Origin: Clostridium saccharobutylicum DSM 13864
GTDB taxonomy: Bacteria > Bacillota > Clostridia > Clostridiales > Clostridiaceae
Reading direction: 5' to 3'
DNA length: 64,000 nt
Assembly (NCBI RefSeq): GCF_000473995.1
Contig: NC_022571.1
Coordinates: 1,390,501-1,454,500 of the forward strand
The notes under the pieces are model-generated. The model had not been told where the DNA came from. It saw only the letters and a list, made by a program, of their open reading frames with translations, and ran no database searches. The translations under genes and the position numbers were made by a program. Position 1 is the first letter of the stretch. The number at the start of each line of letters is the position of its first letter. Positions 28,376 to 38,111 of the stretch are shown here, in pieces.

Positions 28376-28474
28376 AAATTAGTCATATGACTGACGGAAG
28401 TGGAGTTACCACATGAAGTATGACTATTAAAAGCCGACCGTCTGGGCAGAAAAGCCCAGACAGTCGGCTTTTTT
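28376..28474 (+). promoter_or_regulatory. ZTP (pfl motif) riboswitch with overlapping terminator
   Basis: The aptamer's first domain has P1 arms TAGTCATA and TATGACTA (about 28380-28387 and 28419-28426) enclosing CTGACGGAAGTGG and ACCAC. The second has AGCCGACCGTCTGGGC (28433-28448), the hallmark of the pfl/ZTP family. The same segment is the left arm of an intrinsic terminator (to AGCCCAGACAGTCGGCT plus seven T). Binding ZMP/ZTP, which build up when 10-formyl-tetrahydrofolate is short, should stop the terminator from forming and switch pfl on. This is the site the motif was named for. Confidence 0.92.
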
Positions 28475-28532
28475 TATATATTAGGTACAATTAAGAAAAT
28501 AAATTCAAAAAGAATTTTAAGGAGGAAATACG

Positions 28533-30764
28533 ATGTTTAAGCAATGGGAAGGATTTAGTGATGGAACTTGGAAAGAAGGAGTTGATGTAAGAAACTTCAT
28601 ACAAAAGAATTATAAATTATATGAAGGGGATTCTAGTTTCTTGGAGTCTACAACAGAAAAAACGGATAGAGTATGGGAAAAAGCATATGCACTAATTGTT
28701 GAGGAAGTTAGAAAAGGAATTATTGATGTAGCAACTGATAGAGTATCAGGAATTGATAATTATGAAGCAGGATACATAGATAAAGATAATGAAGTAATAG
28801 TTGGTCTTCAAACCGATGCTCCACTTAAAAGAATTGTAAATCCATTTGGTGGAATGAGAATGGTTAAGAGTTCGTTAGAGGAATATGGATATAAATTGGA
28901 TGGAGATATTGAAAAACATTTTTCACAATATAGAAAGACTCATAATGAAGGGGTATTTGATGCATATACAAAGGAAATAAGAGCTGCAAGAAGTGCAGGA
29001 CTTTTAACAGGATTACCAGATGCATATGGTAGAGGAAGAATAATAGGTGACTATAGAAGAGTTGCTCTTTATGGTATTGATTATTTAATAGAAGAAAAGA
29101 AAAAAGATCTTGATAGTTTACATGGTGATATGCTTGATGAATTAGTAAGAAAAAGAGAAGAAGTTAGTGAACAAATAAGAGCATTAGGAGCCGTAAAATC
29201 AATGGCATCTAGATATGGTATAGATATTTCAAAACCAGCAGGCAACGCAAAAGAAGCTGTACAAGCTTTATACTTTGGATATTTAGCGGGTATTAAAGAA
29301 AATAATGGAGCTGCAACATCATTTGGAAGAACATCTACTTTCCTAGACATATATATTGAAAGAGATCTAGAAGCTGGATTAATAACTGAAAAAGAAGCTC
29401 AAGAATTAGTTGACCAACTTATAATAAAATTAAGATTAGTTAGACATCTAAGAACTCCAGAGTATAATGAATTATTTGGTGGAGATCCAACTTGGGTAAC
29501 TGAATCAATCGGAGGAATGGGCATCAATGGTAAACCACTTGTAACAAAGAACTCATATAGATATCTTCATACTTTAATAAATTTAGGAACAAGTGCAGAA
29601 CCAAACCTTACAGTTTTATGGTCAGATAGATTACCAGAAAACTTCAAGAAATATTGTGCAGAAATTTCAATAAAGACAGATGCTATTCAATATGAAAGCG
29701 ATGAAGTCATGAGACCAATTTATGGAGATGATTATGCTATAGCTTGCTGTGTATCTGCTATGAAAGTCGGTAAACAAATGCAATTTTTTGGAGCTAGAGC
29801 TAATGTTGCAAAATCACTTTTATATGCTATAAATGGTGGAGTAGATGAATTAAAAGGTATTAAAGTAGTTCCAGGAATTGAAAAACTTACAGATGAAGAA
29901 ATCCTTGATTTTAATAAAGTTAAATCAAACTACAATAAGGTATTAGAATATGTTGCTAAAATATATGTAGATACAATGAATATCATTCACTGTATGCATG
30001 ATAAATATGCTTATGAAGCGAGTCAAATGGCATTACATGATACAGCAGTAGAAAGATTGATGGCGTTTGGTATTGCTGGACTTTCAGTTGCTATAGATTC
30101 ATTATCAGCAATTAAGTATGCTAAAGTTAAACCAATTAGAAATGAAGAGGGCATAGCTGTAGATTTTGAAGTAGAGGGTGAATTCCCTAAGTACGGAAAT
30201 GATGATGATAGAGCAGATGATTTAGGAGTAGAGTTAGTTACTAAATTCTCTAATGAACTTAAGAAGCATCCATTATATAGAGATGCTAAACACACATTAT
30301 CAGCACTTACTATTACATCTAATGTTATGTATGGTAAAAAAACAGGGACAACTCCAGATGGTAGAAAGAAAGGTGAACCGTTAGCACCAGGAGCTAATCC
30401 AATGCATGGAAGAGATAAGAATGGAGCATTAGCATCTCTTAATTCAGTGGCTAAGATACCATATAACGGAATATGTCAGGATGGTGTTTCTAATACATTC
30501 TCAATAGTTCCAGATGCACTTGGAAAAGATGAAAAACAAAAGATTGATAATTTAGTTTCAATTTTAGATGGATATTTTGTACAAGGAGCTCATCATTTAA
30601 ATGTTAATGTTCTTAATAGACAAACATTAATTGATGCTATGGAAAATCCAGATAAGTATCCAACATTAACAATTAGAGTTTCAGGATATGCTGTTAACTT
30701 CAGCAGACTGTCAAAAGAACAACAATTAGAAGTTATAAGCAGAACATTCCATGAAAGCATATAA
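28533..30764 (+). CDS. pflB: Pyruvate formate-lyase, copy 1
   Basis: Glycyl-radical enzyme cleaving pyruvate with CoA into acetyl-CoA and formate, oxygen-sensitive and cytosolic. The 743 residues match PflB (about 750-760). The catalytic pair Cys405-Cys406 is in [12 protein letters not shown], and the radical Gly718 is in RVSGYAVNF near the C-terminus. [15 protein letters not shown] follows as in E. coli PflB, which separates it from glycerol/diol dehydratases. AAGGAGGAAATACG precedes ATG. It is controlled by the ZTP riboswitch, so it can serve as a formate source for purine synthesis. It must be activated by the radical-SAM protein at 33864. Confidence 0.97.
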   Translation: MFKQWEGFSDGTWKEGVDVRNFIQKNYKLYEGDSSFLESTTEKTDRVWEKAYALIVEEVRKGIIDVATDRVSGIDNYEAGYIDKDNEVIVGLQTDAPLKRIVNPFGGMRMVKSSLEEYGYKLDGDIEKHFSQYRKTHNEGVFDAYTKEIRAARSAGLLTGLPDAYGRGRIIGDYRRVALYGIDYLIEEKKKDLDSLHGDMLDELVRKREEVSEQIRALGAVKSMASRYGIDISKPAGNAKEAVQALYFGYLAGIKENNGAATSFGRTSTFLDIYIERDLEAGLITEKEAQELVDQLIIKLRLVRHLRTPEYNELFGGDPTWVTESIGGMGINGKPLVTKNSYRYLHTLINLGTSAEPNLTVLWSDRLPENFKKYCAEISIKTDAIQYESDEVMRPIYGDDYAIACCVSAMKVGKQMQFFGARANVAKSLLYAINGGVDELKGIKVVPGIEKLTDEEILDFNKVKSNYNKVLEYVAKIYVDTMNIIHCMHDKYAYEASQMALHDTAVERLMAFGIAGLSVAIDSLSAIKYAKVKPIRNEEGIAVDFEVEGEFPKYGNDDDRADDLGVELVTKFSNELKKHPLYRDAKHTLSALTITSNVMYGKKTGTTPDGRKKGEPLAPGANPMHGRDKNGALASLNSVAKIPYNGICQDGVSNTFSIVPDALGKDEKQKIDNLVSILDGYFVQGAHHLNVNVLNRQTLIDAMENPDKYPTLTIRVSGYAVNFSRLSKEQQLEVISRTFHESI

Positions 30765-30786
30765 AGATGAGATTAACATCAAATAA

Positions 30787-30841
30787 AGCACATGAAAGAA
30801 AATAAATTTAGCAAAGGGATTTGTTATTTTTTGAATGTTAT
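30787..30841 (+). repeat. Short copy of the GGCACATG repeat family between the pfl genes
   Basis: AAGCACATGAAAGAAAATAA on the left and GGATTTGTTATTTTTTGAATGT on the right copy the ends of the larger elements with the centre deleted. Confidence 0.45.
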
Positions 30842-30940
30842 TTTAAATGTAGTGAGTTTATGTGAGTATAATTGGTTAATATTTAGCTAAAAATAAAATA
30901 AAACATAAATTGCTTTTTGAAAGTAAAAACGATGAATCGG

Positions 30941-30979
30941 TATCAATAGATATAGATAATCAATATATATCTATTGATA
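30941..30979. repeat. Perfect 13-bp inverted repeat upstream of the second pfl
   Basis: TATCAATAGATAT at 30941-30953 and ATATCTATTGATA at 30967-30979 are perfect inverse copies with a 13-base spacer. There is no T run directly after, so it could be an operator or an mRNA 5' hairpin. The rest of the 445-base gap is AT-rich with nothing else recognised besides the short repeat copy before it. Confidence 0.6.
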
Positions 30980-31209
30980 AATAATAACAATGCAAAAACG
31001 ATATGAATTAATGCAAAAATGTTTATATATTTTTAATTGTGAAAAATAAACATATATAATTATACAGCTCATAAAAATAAATATTAGGATTTCAAAGGCT
31101 TAAATCAAAGTTTTAAAAAACTTTTAATTTGTATGAATTTATATTACAATGAAGTTGTAATATAAATCAACGATTTTTGTATAGTTACAAATACAAAGGA
31201 GGAAACATT

Positions 31210-33441
31210 ATGTTTAAACAATGGGATGATTTCAAAGGCGGAAAATGGGAAAAAAACATTGATGTTCGAAATTTTATACAAACTAATTATAAACCATATG
31301 AGGGTGATGATTCATTTTTAGCTCATGCTACTGAGAATACAAATAAATTATGGGCTGAAGTAAGTGAATTGTTTAAAAAAGAAAGAGAAAATGGTGGAGT
31401 TTTAGACGTAGATACTAAGACGATATCTGGAATAAATGAATATGAACCAGGATACATAGATAAAGCAATTGAGAAAATTGTAGGAGTGCAAACTGATGCT
31501 CCGCTTAAGAGAGCTGTTATGCCTCAAGGCGGAATAAGAATGGCTGAAAATGCTGCTAAAGCGTATGGTTATGAAGTAGATCCAAAAATATCAGAAATAT
31601 TTACAAAATACAGAAAAACTCATAATCAAGGTGTTTTTGATGCTTATACAGATGAAATGAAATTAGCTAGAAAAAGTGGCATAGTAACAGGTCTTCCAGA
31701 TGCTTATGGTAGAGGAAGAATAATAGGCGACTATAGAAGAATTGCATTATATGGAATAGATAAATTAATTGAAGATAAATTAGCTCAGAAGAAGAGTTTA
31801 GAAGTCAATACTCTTGATGAAGATGTTATCAGATTAAGAGAAGAAATTTCAGATCAAATAGTTGCATTAAAAGAATTACAGGGCATGGGGCAAAGATACG
31901 GATTTGATTTATCTAAACCAGCTAGTAATGCTAAAGAAGCTGTTCAATGGTTATATTTTGGATTCTTAGGTGCTATAAAGCAGCAAAATGGAGCTGCAAT
32001 GTCACTAGGAAGAACTTCTACATTCTTAGATATTTATATAGAAAGAGATTTAAAGAATGGAATTATAACAGAAACAGAAGCTCAAGAAATAATAGATCAT
32101 TTTGTAATGAAATTAAGATTAGTTAAATTCTTAAGAACTCCAGAATATGATGAATTATTCTCAGGAGATCCAACTTGGGTAACAGAATCAATTGGCGGAA
32201 TGGGATTAGACGGAAGAACATTAGTTACTAAGAATTCATTTAGAATTTTAAATACATTATATACAATAGGACCATCACCAGAACCAAATTTAACTGTTTT
32301 ATGGTCTACTCAATTACCACAAGGATTTAAAGATTTTTGCTCAAAAGTTTCAATTGATACAAGTTCTGTACAATATGAAAATGATGATTTAATGAAAACC
32401 TACTGGGGTGATGATTATGCAATAGCTTGTTGTGTATCAGCAATGAAAGTTGGTAAGCAAATGCAATTCTTTGGAGCAAGAGTTAACTTAGCTAAAACTT
32501 TACTTTATACTATAAATGGTGGTAAAGATGAAAAATTGGCGATTCAAGTAGGTCCTAAGATGCAGCCGATAACTTCAGAATATTTAGAGTATGATGAAGT
32601 TGTGGAAAAATTTGATGTTATGACAGATTGGTTAGCTAATCTTTATGTTAATACATTAAATGTAATTCATTATATGCATGATAAATATTCATACGAAAGT
32701 TTACAAATGGCATTACATGATAGGGATGTATTTAGAACAATGGCTTGCGGTATAGCAGGGCTTTCAGTATGTGCAGATTCGTTATCAGCTATTAAATATG
32801 CCAAGGTAAAACCAATAAGAAATGAAGAGGGAATAGCAATTGACTTTGAAATAGAAGGAGATTTCCCTAAGTATGGCAATGATGATGATAGAGTTGATGA
32901 AATAGCTATTTTCTTAGTTGAAAATATGATGAAAAAAATCAGAAAAAACAAGACTTATAGAAATGCATATCATACTCAATCAGTATTAACTATAACTTCA
33001 AATGTTGTTTATGGAAAGAAAACTGGTACTACTCCATGTGGAAGAAAAAAGGGAGAGCCATTTGCACCAGGAGCTAATCCAATGCATGGAAGAGATGAAA
33101 GTGGATCATTAGCATCATTAAATTCAGTTGCTAAGTTGCCATATGAATATTCACAAGATGGTATATCTAATACATTCTCAATTATTCCAGATGCACTAGG
33201 TAAATCACTAGAAGATAGAATAACTAATTTAAGTGCAATGATGGATGGATATTTTGTTCAAGATGCTCATCACTTAAATGTTAATGTATTTAATAGAGAA
33301 ACATTATTAGATGCTATGGATCATCCAGAAAAATATCCTCAATTAACTATCAGAGTTTCGGGATATGCTGTTAACTTTATTAAATTAACAAGGGAACAAC
33401 AACTAGATGTTGTGAGTAGAACATTCCATGCAAAAATGTAA
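31210..33441 (+). CDS. pflB: Pyruvate formate-lyase, copy 2
   Basis: Paralogue of copy 1 with the same length (743 residues) and the same radical Gly718 in RVSGYAVNF; the catalytic pair is Cys407-Cys408 in [12 protein letters not shown]. The two proteins differ at many positions along the chain, so this is an old duplication. The start is ATG 31210 after AAAGGAGGAAACATT; an upstream in-frame ATG at 31177 has no site. It has its own 445-base leader, without a riboswitch and with a 13-bp inverted repeat. A terminator follows, and then a repeat element before the activase gene. It probably does the fermentative work while copy 1 answers folate need; this split is inference. Confidence 0.96.
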   Translation: MFKQWDDFKGGKWEKNIDVRNFIQTNYKPYEGDDSFLAHATENTNKLWAEVSELFKKERENGGVLDVDTKTISGINEYEPGYIDKAIEKIVGVQTDAPLKRAVMPQGGIRMAENAAKAYGYEVDPKISEIFTKYRKTHNQGVFDAYTDEMKLARKSGIVTGLPDAYGRGRIIGDYRRIALYGIDKLIEDKLAQKKSLEVNTLDEDVIRLREEISDQIVALKELQGMGQRYGFDLSKPASNAKEAVQWLYFGFLGAIKQQNGAAMSLGRTSTFLDIYIERDLKNGIITETEAQEIIDHFVMKLRLVKFLRTPEYDELFSGDPTWVTESIGGMGLDGRTLVTKNSFRILNTLYTIGPSPEPNLTVLWSTQLPQGFKDFCSKVSIDTSSVQYENDDLMKTYWGDDYAIACCVSAMKVGKQMQFFGARVNLAKTLLYTINGGKDEKLAIQVGPKMQPITSEYLEYDEVVEKFDVMTDWLANLYVNTLNVIHYMHDKYSYESLQMALHDRDVFRTMACGIAGLSVCADSLSAIKYAKVKPIRNEEGIAIDFEIEGDFPKYGNDDDRVDEIAIFLVENMMKKIRKNKTYRNAYHTQSVLTITSNVVYGKKTGTTPCGRKKGEPFAPGANPMHGRDESGSLASLNSVAKLPYEYSQDGISNTFSIIPDALGKSLEDRITNLSAMMDGYFVQDAHHLNVNVFNRETLLDAMDHPEKYPQLTIRVSGYAVNFIKLTREQQLDVVSRTFHAKM

Positions 33442-33512
33442 TTTAGTTATTTGAGATTTTTTATAAGTATTTATACTAAAATGACTAAATATTAGATAGA
33501 AATATAATTGTA

Positions 33513-33549
33513 GAACCTTGGATAACACTTTCAAATCCAAGGTTTTACT
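33513..33549 (+). terminator. Terminator after pfl copy 2
   Basis: AACCTTGGA (33514-33522) pairs with TCCAAGGTT (33535-33543), followed by TTACTTAT. The T run is interrupted, so read-through to the activase gene is possible. Confidence 0.7.
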
Positions 33550-33613
33550 TATATAGCAAAATAAAAAAAGTTATTATGTTGTTTGCAAATATATTATATG
33601 AATATGCAAAGTT

Positions 33614-33843
33614 TTAGGCACATGAAAATAAGAAACAAGTCCAATTTGCCATGGATATTTTTTATCAGGCAAGGAGAGAAAGTGCCATCATAGCTAGCCT
33701 ATTATGGTATTTTGCCGATGAGCAGAGAACCCAAATCTTTGATTTGGTGTGAATCGCTTACTCAGTGAGCGTATGCGAGTCGAGCTTCCTATGATGGGAA
33801 ATAGACTGGCAAATGGACTTGTTATTTATTTAATTGTGCCTTG
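33614..33843 (+). repeat. Full-length copy of the GGCACATG repeat family between pfl copy 2 and pflA
   Basis: Ends are TTAGGCACATGAAAATAA and TTATTTATTTAATTGTGCCTT. Inside lie nested stems: AACAAGTCCAATTTGCCA (33634-33651) with TGGCAAATGGACTTGTT (33808-33824) and CCATCATAG (33685-33693) with CTATGATGG (33790-33798), plus a block GAATCGCTTACTCAGTGAGC near 33752-33771 that is almost identical in the inverted copy at 40742-40938. No ORF. It resembles a MITE or a folded repeat RNA. Confidence 0.75.
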
Positions 33844-33863
33844 ATAAAATGGAGGTTGGGTAA

Positions 33864-34571
33864 ATGATTATAGGAAAAATTCATTCGATTGAATCAATGG
33901 GGTTAGTAGATGGACCCGGAATAAGAGTGGTTGTATTTTTTCAAGGATGTGCATTGAGATGCAAGTTTTGTCATAATCCAGATACATGGTCACCAAATGG
34001 AGGAGAGGAATATACTCCAGAACAATTAGTAAGAAAAATAGAAAGATTTAAACCTTACTTTGAAAAAAGTGGCGGTGGAGTCACATTTTCAGGAGGAGAC
34101 CCTTTAAGACAGCCAGAATTTCTTTTGGAAGTATTAAAGTTATGCAAAAAGAAAGATATCAATACATGTATTGATACAGCAGGATATGGATTTGGAGAAT
34201 ATGATGAAATATTAAAATATACTGATTTAGTTTTATTTGATATAAAACATATTACAAGAGAAGGATATAAAAATATAACTTCAATGGAAATTGATGAATC
34301 ATTAAAATTTTTAGAAGCGATGAAAAAAAATGACACTAAGATTTGGATAAGGCATGTTATAGTTCCAGGAATAACAGATAAAGAGGAACATTTAAAACAA
34401 CTTAAAGAATTTGTTGATAAGATTCCCAATGTTGAAAAAGTTGAATTATTGCCATATCATTTATTAGGAGTAAATAAATATGAAGGATTGGGAATTAAAT
34501 ATCCACTAGAAGGTGTAGAAGCAATGGATAAGGAGACAACTAAAAGGTATCAAAAGGAAATATTTGAATAA
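33864..34571 (+). CDS. pflA: Pyruvate formate-lyase activating enzyme
   Basis: Radical-SAM protein that abstracts a hydrogen from the PFL glycine. It has 235 residues. The cluster motif CX3CX2C is in FFQGCALRCKFCHNPDTW (near residues 26-43). The SAM-binding GGD is in VTFSGGDPLRQPEF (near 73-86). The N-terminal SIESMGLVDGPGIRVVVF is typical of PflA. ATGGAGGTTGGGTAA precedes ATG. It is separated from pfl copy 2 by a terminator and a repeat element, so it may use its own promoter; it can serve both lyases. A weak terminator follows. Confidence 0.96.
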   Translation: MIIGKIHSIESMGLVDGPGIRVVVFFQGCALRCKFCHNPDTWSPNGGEEYTPEQLVRKIERFKPYFEKSGGGVTFSGGDPLRQPEFLLEVLKLCKKKDINTCIDTAGYGFGEYDEILKYTDLVLFDIKHITREGYKNITSMEIDESLKFLEAMKKNDTKIWIRHVIVPGITDKEEHLKQLKEFVDKIPNVEKVELLPYHLLGVNKYEGLGIKYPLEGVEAMDKETTKRYQKEIFE

Positions 34572-34584
34572 ATATTTAAATAAA

Positions 34585-34628
34585 TAGACTATAGGAACAA
34601 TATTAAAAAAAGTTCTTATAGTCTTCTC
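34585..34628 (+). terminator. Terminator-like hairpin after pflA
   Basis: GACTATAGGAAC pairs (one G-T/A mismatch region) with GTTCTTATAGTC, followed by TTCTC. The T run is poor, so efficiency is uncertain. Confidence 0.5.
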
Positions 34629-34734
34629 ACTATAAATTTATCACATAGGGGAATTGTAAGGAAAGTTATAAAATTAGTTTTATAAAACATATTAAATTTA
34701 ATATATATTATTTAATATTTATATATATTTGAAA

Positions 34735-34896
34735 TTACTCTTCAATAGAAAAATTATCTTTGTTGAAAGAACATATAGGACATACCCAATAATCAGGTAG
34801 ATCATTAAAATCTACACCAGGTTTGATTCCATTATCAGGATCACCAATTTCAGGATCATATATATATCCACATACTTCACAAACATATTTTTTCAT
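34735..34896 (-). CDS. Rubredoxin
   Basis: A 53-residue one-iron electron carrier of anaerobes. The iron-site cysteines are in [16 protein letters not shown] (residues 4-19) and [13 protein letters not shown] (37-49), spaced CX2CG and CPXC as in all rubredoxins. The usual Gly after the second pair is Ser here. It starts ATG 34896 with GAGGTGG a few bases before. It would pass electrons to oxygen- or peroxide-detoxifying enzymes such as rubrerythrin or flavodiiron protein. It is short and lies alone between pflA and the exonuclease gene. Confidence 0.95.
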   Translation of the reverse strand: MKKYVCEVCGYIYDPEIGDPDNGIKPGVDFNDLPDYWVCPICSFNKDNFSIEE

Positions 34897-34967
34897 TTTA
34901 CCACCTCATTTATAATATTAAACAAGACAAAAGTAATTAAATTTTATATTATAACTTAATATTAGGC

Positions 34968-35004
34968 ATATTCAAAAACAACACAATTTTAAAAGTGTTG
35001 TTTT
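34968..35004. terminator. Hairpin with A/T flanks upstream of rubredoxin
   Basis: AAAAACAACAC (34975 region) pairs with GTGTTGTTTTT, with A-rich left and T-rich right sides, so it could end transcription on either strand. It isolates the rubredoxin gene from the exonuclease unit. Confidence 0.7.
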
Positions 35005-35104
35005 TATTTATATGCTCCTGACAAAATTAAAACATTAGATTAAGAGTAATACAAATATAATTATAATATATGATTATTTTAGCAAGGTGTTAATGATAAG
35101 CAAT

Positions 35105-35170
35105 AAAAAATAGAAGATATTATACACAAAATACATGTGCTATATTTTGTTATAATAGTCTTCTATTTTT
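35105..35170 (-). terminator. Terminator after the exonuclease gene
   Basis: On the minus strand AAAATAGAAGAC and the downstream GTATAATATCTTCTATTTTTT pair around an AT-rich loop and end in a T run, a few bases beyond the gene's stop. Confidence 0.7.
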
Positions 35171-35180
35171 AAAACTAATA

Positions 35181-35801
35181 TTATTTATTTTTAGATTGTA
35201 GAAGATTAGTAAAATATCCTTTAGGAAAGTATCCTTTTTTCAAACCATCTATCACAGTTAAATATGCTGCGGCTGTATCAAATCTTGCATCGTGATAATT
35301 ACCGCTGCCTTCGAATAATTTTTCAGATGTTTCAGCAATTTGTGTGCTTGATATATTAAGCCAGTCAATTACTTCAGATAATTTAGGATTTTTAATTTCT
35401 CCATTTGCCTTTGGAATTTTACAAATATCTCTATAATAAGCCATAGTGCAGAATGTATTTTTAGGAATGAAATTTTCGCCTAGTATTGAAAGTTCATGTT
35501 TTAAAAACCTAACATCAAAATTAACATTATGTCCTATTAAAAAATCTGCTTCTTCAAAATCTTGAATAAATTCTGGAACTAAATCTTCAAAGTATTGTCC
35601 ATTAGATAATTCATAAAGTTTTTCTAATGAAAATCCATGAATTTCTTGTGCAGAAGGATCCATTTCATCAACTGTAAAGAAAAAGTTTTTGCCTGTAGTA
35701 ATTTGTGGCTTTACACTAGCGTCAACAGTTATATAACTTAATTGGCATATGCTGCCTGGCTTTACACTTGTTGTTTCTGTATCAAAAAACAATAATTTCA
35801 T
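35181..35801 (-). CDS. DEDDh 3'-5' exonuclease (DnaQ-like)
   Basis: A 206-residue exonuclease of the DnaQ/epsilon superfamily. Exo I is FFDTETT (residues 4-10), Exo II is LIGHNVNFDVRFLKHEL (near 93-109) and Exo III is HDARFDTAAAY (near 172-182), giving the full DEDD-His catalytic set with two metal ions. It has no polymerase part, so it is a stand-alone proofreading or RNA/DNA trimming enzyme. The start is ATG 35801 with GGAGG at 35811-35815; an in-frame upstream start at 35834 would overlap that site. It is transcribed alone. Confidence 0.88.
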   Translation of the reverse strand: MKLLFFDTETTSVKPGSICQLSYITVDASVKPQITTGKNFFFTVDEMDPSAQEIHGFSLEKLYELSNGQYFEDLVPEFIQDFEEADFLIGHNVNFDVRFLKHELSILGENFIPKNTFCTMAYYRDICKIPKANGEIKNPKLSEVIDWLNISSTQIAETSEKLFEGSGNYHDARFDTAAAYLTVIDGLKKGYFPKGYFTNLLQSKNK

Positions 35802-35995
35802 TAAATTGTACCTCCGTATTTGTACATGAGTCATAAATTATTAAAAATAGGTCATTAAGTTAATTATATAGTATTTACGGGAAAATTCAAATAAATTGCG
35901 CAGAGAAAAGAAGAATATAATCAAGAGCAGATTAATATTTACTTGTTATTTAATTTAATATACATTATAATGAGAATAACTATTAATTGATATAA

Positions 35996-36012
35996 ACGTT
36001 AACTGTTTACGT
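35996..36012. promoter_or_regulatory. Palindromic operator candidate upstream of ldh
   Basis: ACGTTAACTGTTTACGT is a 17-base near-perfect palindrome (one mismatch) about 88 bases before ldh, itself flanked by ATTAATTGATA and TATCACGTATTAATTAAT, which are also roughly inverted. It may bind a repressor of fermentation genes; it is not an exact match to the Rex consensus I know (TTGTTAANNNNTTAACAA). Confidence 0.4.
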
Positions 36013-36099
36013 TATCACGTATTAATTAATAGAAATTAATAATAATTTTACTAAATGGGAATAGTAATGTTATTAAGGCATACTTAGGAGGAGCGAATA

Positions 36100-37053
36100 A
36101 TGATAGAAAGAAAACGTAAGGTATCAATAATAGGAGCAGGATTTGTAGGAGCGACTACAGCATTTGCTTTAATGAATAGTGGAGTAGCAACTGAAATATG
36201 TTTATGTGATATTAATATGGATAAAGCTATGGGAGAAGTTATGGACTTGGTTCATGGAACATCTTTTGTAAAGCCAGTTAATATTTATGCAGGAAATATT
36301 AGTGAGACTAAAGATTCAGATATAGTTATAATTACAGCTGGAGCAGCTCAAAAAGAAGGAGAAACTAGATTAGACTTAATTGAAAAGAATTATAATATCT
36401 TTAAAGGATTCATTCCAGAAATTGCGGCAGCTAGTCCAGAAGCAATTTTATTAGTTGTAAGTAATCCTTGCGATGTACTAGCATATATAACTTATAAATT
36501 ATCAGGATTTCCAAAGGAAAGGGTTATTGCATCAGGTACTGTATTAGATACATCAAGATTAAAATATGTAATAGGTAAGTACTTAAATGTAAATAATAAC
36601 AATGTTCATGCATATGTTTTAGGAGAACATGGTGATAGTGAAGTGGTAAGCTGGAGTACTGCAAGTATAGCAGGGGAAAGTTTTGATGAATATGCTAAAA
36701 AGTTTAATTTAGAGTGGGATGATGAAGTTAAATTAGTAATTGAAAGTGATGTTAAAAATGCTGCATATGAAATAATAAGTAGGAAAAATGCAACTTATTT
36801 TGCAGTAGCATTAGCAGTAACTAGAATAGTGGAAGCTATATTAAGAGATGAGAATACTATATTGACAGTATCATGTTTGATGGAAGGACAATATGGTATT
36901 GATGATGTTTATTTAGCAATTCCAACAATTGTGAATAGTAGTGGTGTGGTAAGAATTGTTAATCCGGAACTTAAAGATGAAAGAGAATTAAAAAGATTAC
37001 AAGAATCTGCAAGTGTGTTAAAATCAAATATTCAAAAAGTACTTAATAAATAG
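36100..37053 (+). CDS. ldh: L-lactate dehydrogenase
   Basis: NAD-dependent reduction of pyruvate to L-lactate, regenerating NAD+ in fermentation. The 317 residues match bacterial LDH. The NAD motif GAGFVGATTAFAL is at residues 10-22, the substrate-binding LVVSNPCDVLAYITYKLSG near 121-139, and the catalytic His in VLGEHGDSEVVSWSTA near 174-189. DINMDKAMGEVMDLVHG is typical of LDH rather than malate dehydrogenase. AGGAGGAGCGAATA precedes ATG. A palindromic operator candidate lies about 90 bases upstream and a strong shared terminator follows. Confidence 0.96.
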   Translation: MIERKRKVSIIGAGFVGATTAFALMNSGVATEICLCDINMDKAMGEVMDLVHGTSFVKPVNIYAGNISETKDSDIVIITAGAAQKEGETRLDLIEKNYNIFKGFIPEIAAASPEAILLVVSNPCDVLAYITYKLSGFPKERVIASGTVLDTSRLKYVIGKYLNVNNNNVHAYVLGEHGDSEVVSWSTASIAGESFDEYAKKFNLEWDDEVKLVIESDVKNAAYEIISRKNATYFAVALAVTRIVEAILRDENTILTVSCLMEGQYGIDDVYLAIPTIVNSSGVVRIVNPELKDERELKRLQESASVLKSNIQKVLNK

Positions 37054-37089
37054 TAAAAGAAATTAATGATTAGTTGCAAAACAATGAAA

Positions 37090-37131
37090 ATAAAAGGAAT
37101 CGAATGTAGTTTTAAATTCGATTCCTTTTTT
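37090..37131. terminator. Bidirectional terminator between ldh and birA
   Basis: AAAGGAATCGAA (37093-37104) pairs with TTCGATTCCTTT (37117-37128) with A-rich and T-rich flanks; it serves both convergent genes. Confidence 0.9.
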
Positions 37132-37136
37132 AAACT

Positions 37137-38111
37137 TTATTTTAGCATTCCTTTAAAACTTATTTCCCCGGAAAGTACTTCTTTTTCTATACCATTACTG
37201 TCTTTAACAATAAGGTTACCGGTATTTGATAATGAAACACAAGTTATGATTTCTTCATTATTATGCGTAATCAACTTTGCTTGTTTTCCAAAGATATTTG
37301 AATTTTCTCTGCATATTGATATTGTTTCAGAGAGATTAAGATTCTCTAAGAAATCGTTATATAATTGTTCAAAATGATTTAAAAAATTTGCTAAAATTTC
37401 TTTCCTTGAAAATTCTTTGTTATATTCAATTTTTAATGATGTGGCTGTTGATTTTACAGTGGAATCAAATGAACTTTCATCTATGTTAATATTCATACCA
37501 ATACCTAAAACTAGATAGTGAACAATATCCATATCGCATTTCATTTCAGCTAATATACCACAAAGTTTTTTGTTTTTTAAATATATATCATTAGGCCATT
37601 TTATTTGAGTGTTAATATTTAAATCTATTAAACATTTGTGAATAGCAGCAGCAGCAATTTGGGTTATTTTAGGAGCTTCCGTTGGAGGCAAAGTTGGTCT
37701 TAAAATTAAAGTAAACCAAATTCCACCTTTAGGAGAAATCCAATTTCTATTGAAACGTCCAGTTCCGAGATTTTGTTCTTCAGCAATGACTATAGTTCCA
37801 TCTTCAGCATTATTTTTAGCAAGATCTTTTGCTTTGATATTGGTGGAAGTTATACTATCAAAGTGAACAATATTTTTTCCAATCTTATATGTTTTTAATA
37901 AAGGAGAAAGTTCGTTTTTGATTAATAAATCAGGAGAATATAATAATTTATAGCCCTTATTTGATATTCCTTCGATAATATAGCCTTTGGATTTTAAATT
38001 TTTAATATGTTTCCATATTGCAGTTCTTGATACATTTAAAGTAGAACTTAGAGATTCTCCAGATACATAATCGTTATTTTTTTGTAATTCATTTAAAATT
38101 TGCTCTTCCAT
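37137..38111 (-). CDS. birA: Biotin-protein ligase and biotin repressor BirA
   Basis: Bifunctional protein of 324 residues. The N-terminal winged helix (residues 1-60, with SLSSTLNVSRTAIWKHIKNL as recognition helix) can bind biotin operators. The catalytic domain follows with the biotin-AMP loop GTGRFNRNWISPKGG (near residues 116-130) and the IKWPNDIYLKNKKLCGIL motif; the C-terminal domain is SH3-like. It joins biotin to carboxylase carrier proteins. In the nucleotide-binding loop the usual GRGRxGRxW is GTGRFNRNW, a common Gram-positive variation. GGAGGGTGCTACATT precedes ATG. No biotin synthesis gene is in the window. Confidence 0.95.
   Translation of the reverse strand: MEEQILNELQKNNDYVSGESLSSTLNVSRTAIWKHIKNLKSKGYIIEGISNKGYKLLYSPDLLIKNELSPLLKTYKIGKNIVHFDSITSTNIKAKDLAKNNAEDGTIVIAEEQNLGTGRFNRNWISPKGGIWFTLILRPTLPPTEAPKITQIAAAAIHKCLIDLNINTQIKWPNDIYLKNKKLCGILAEMKCDMDIVHYLVLGIGMNINIDESSFDSTVKSTATSLKIEYNKEFSRKEILANFLNHFEQLYNDFLENLNLSETISICRENSNIFGKQAKLITHNNEEIITCVSLSNTGNLIVKDSNGIEKEVLSGEISFKGMLK

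Noticed and set aside
28533..33441. Recent tandem duplication or assembly artefact of the pfl genes
   Set aside because: The two copies differ at many amino acids and in their leaders, so this is an old duplication.
35990..36020. Rex operator upstream of ldh
   Set aside because: The palindrome ACGTTAACTGTTTACGT does not fit TTGTTAANNNNTTAACAA well; kept only as an unnamed operator candidate.
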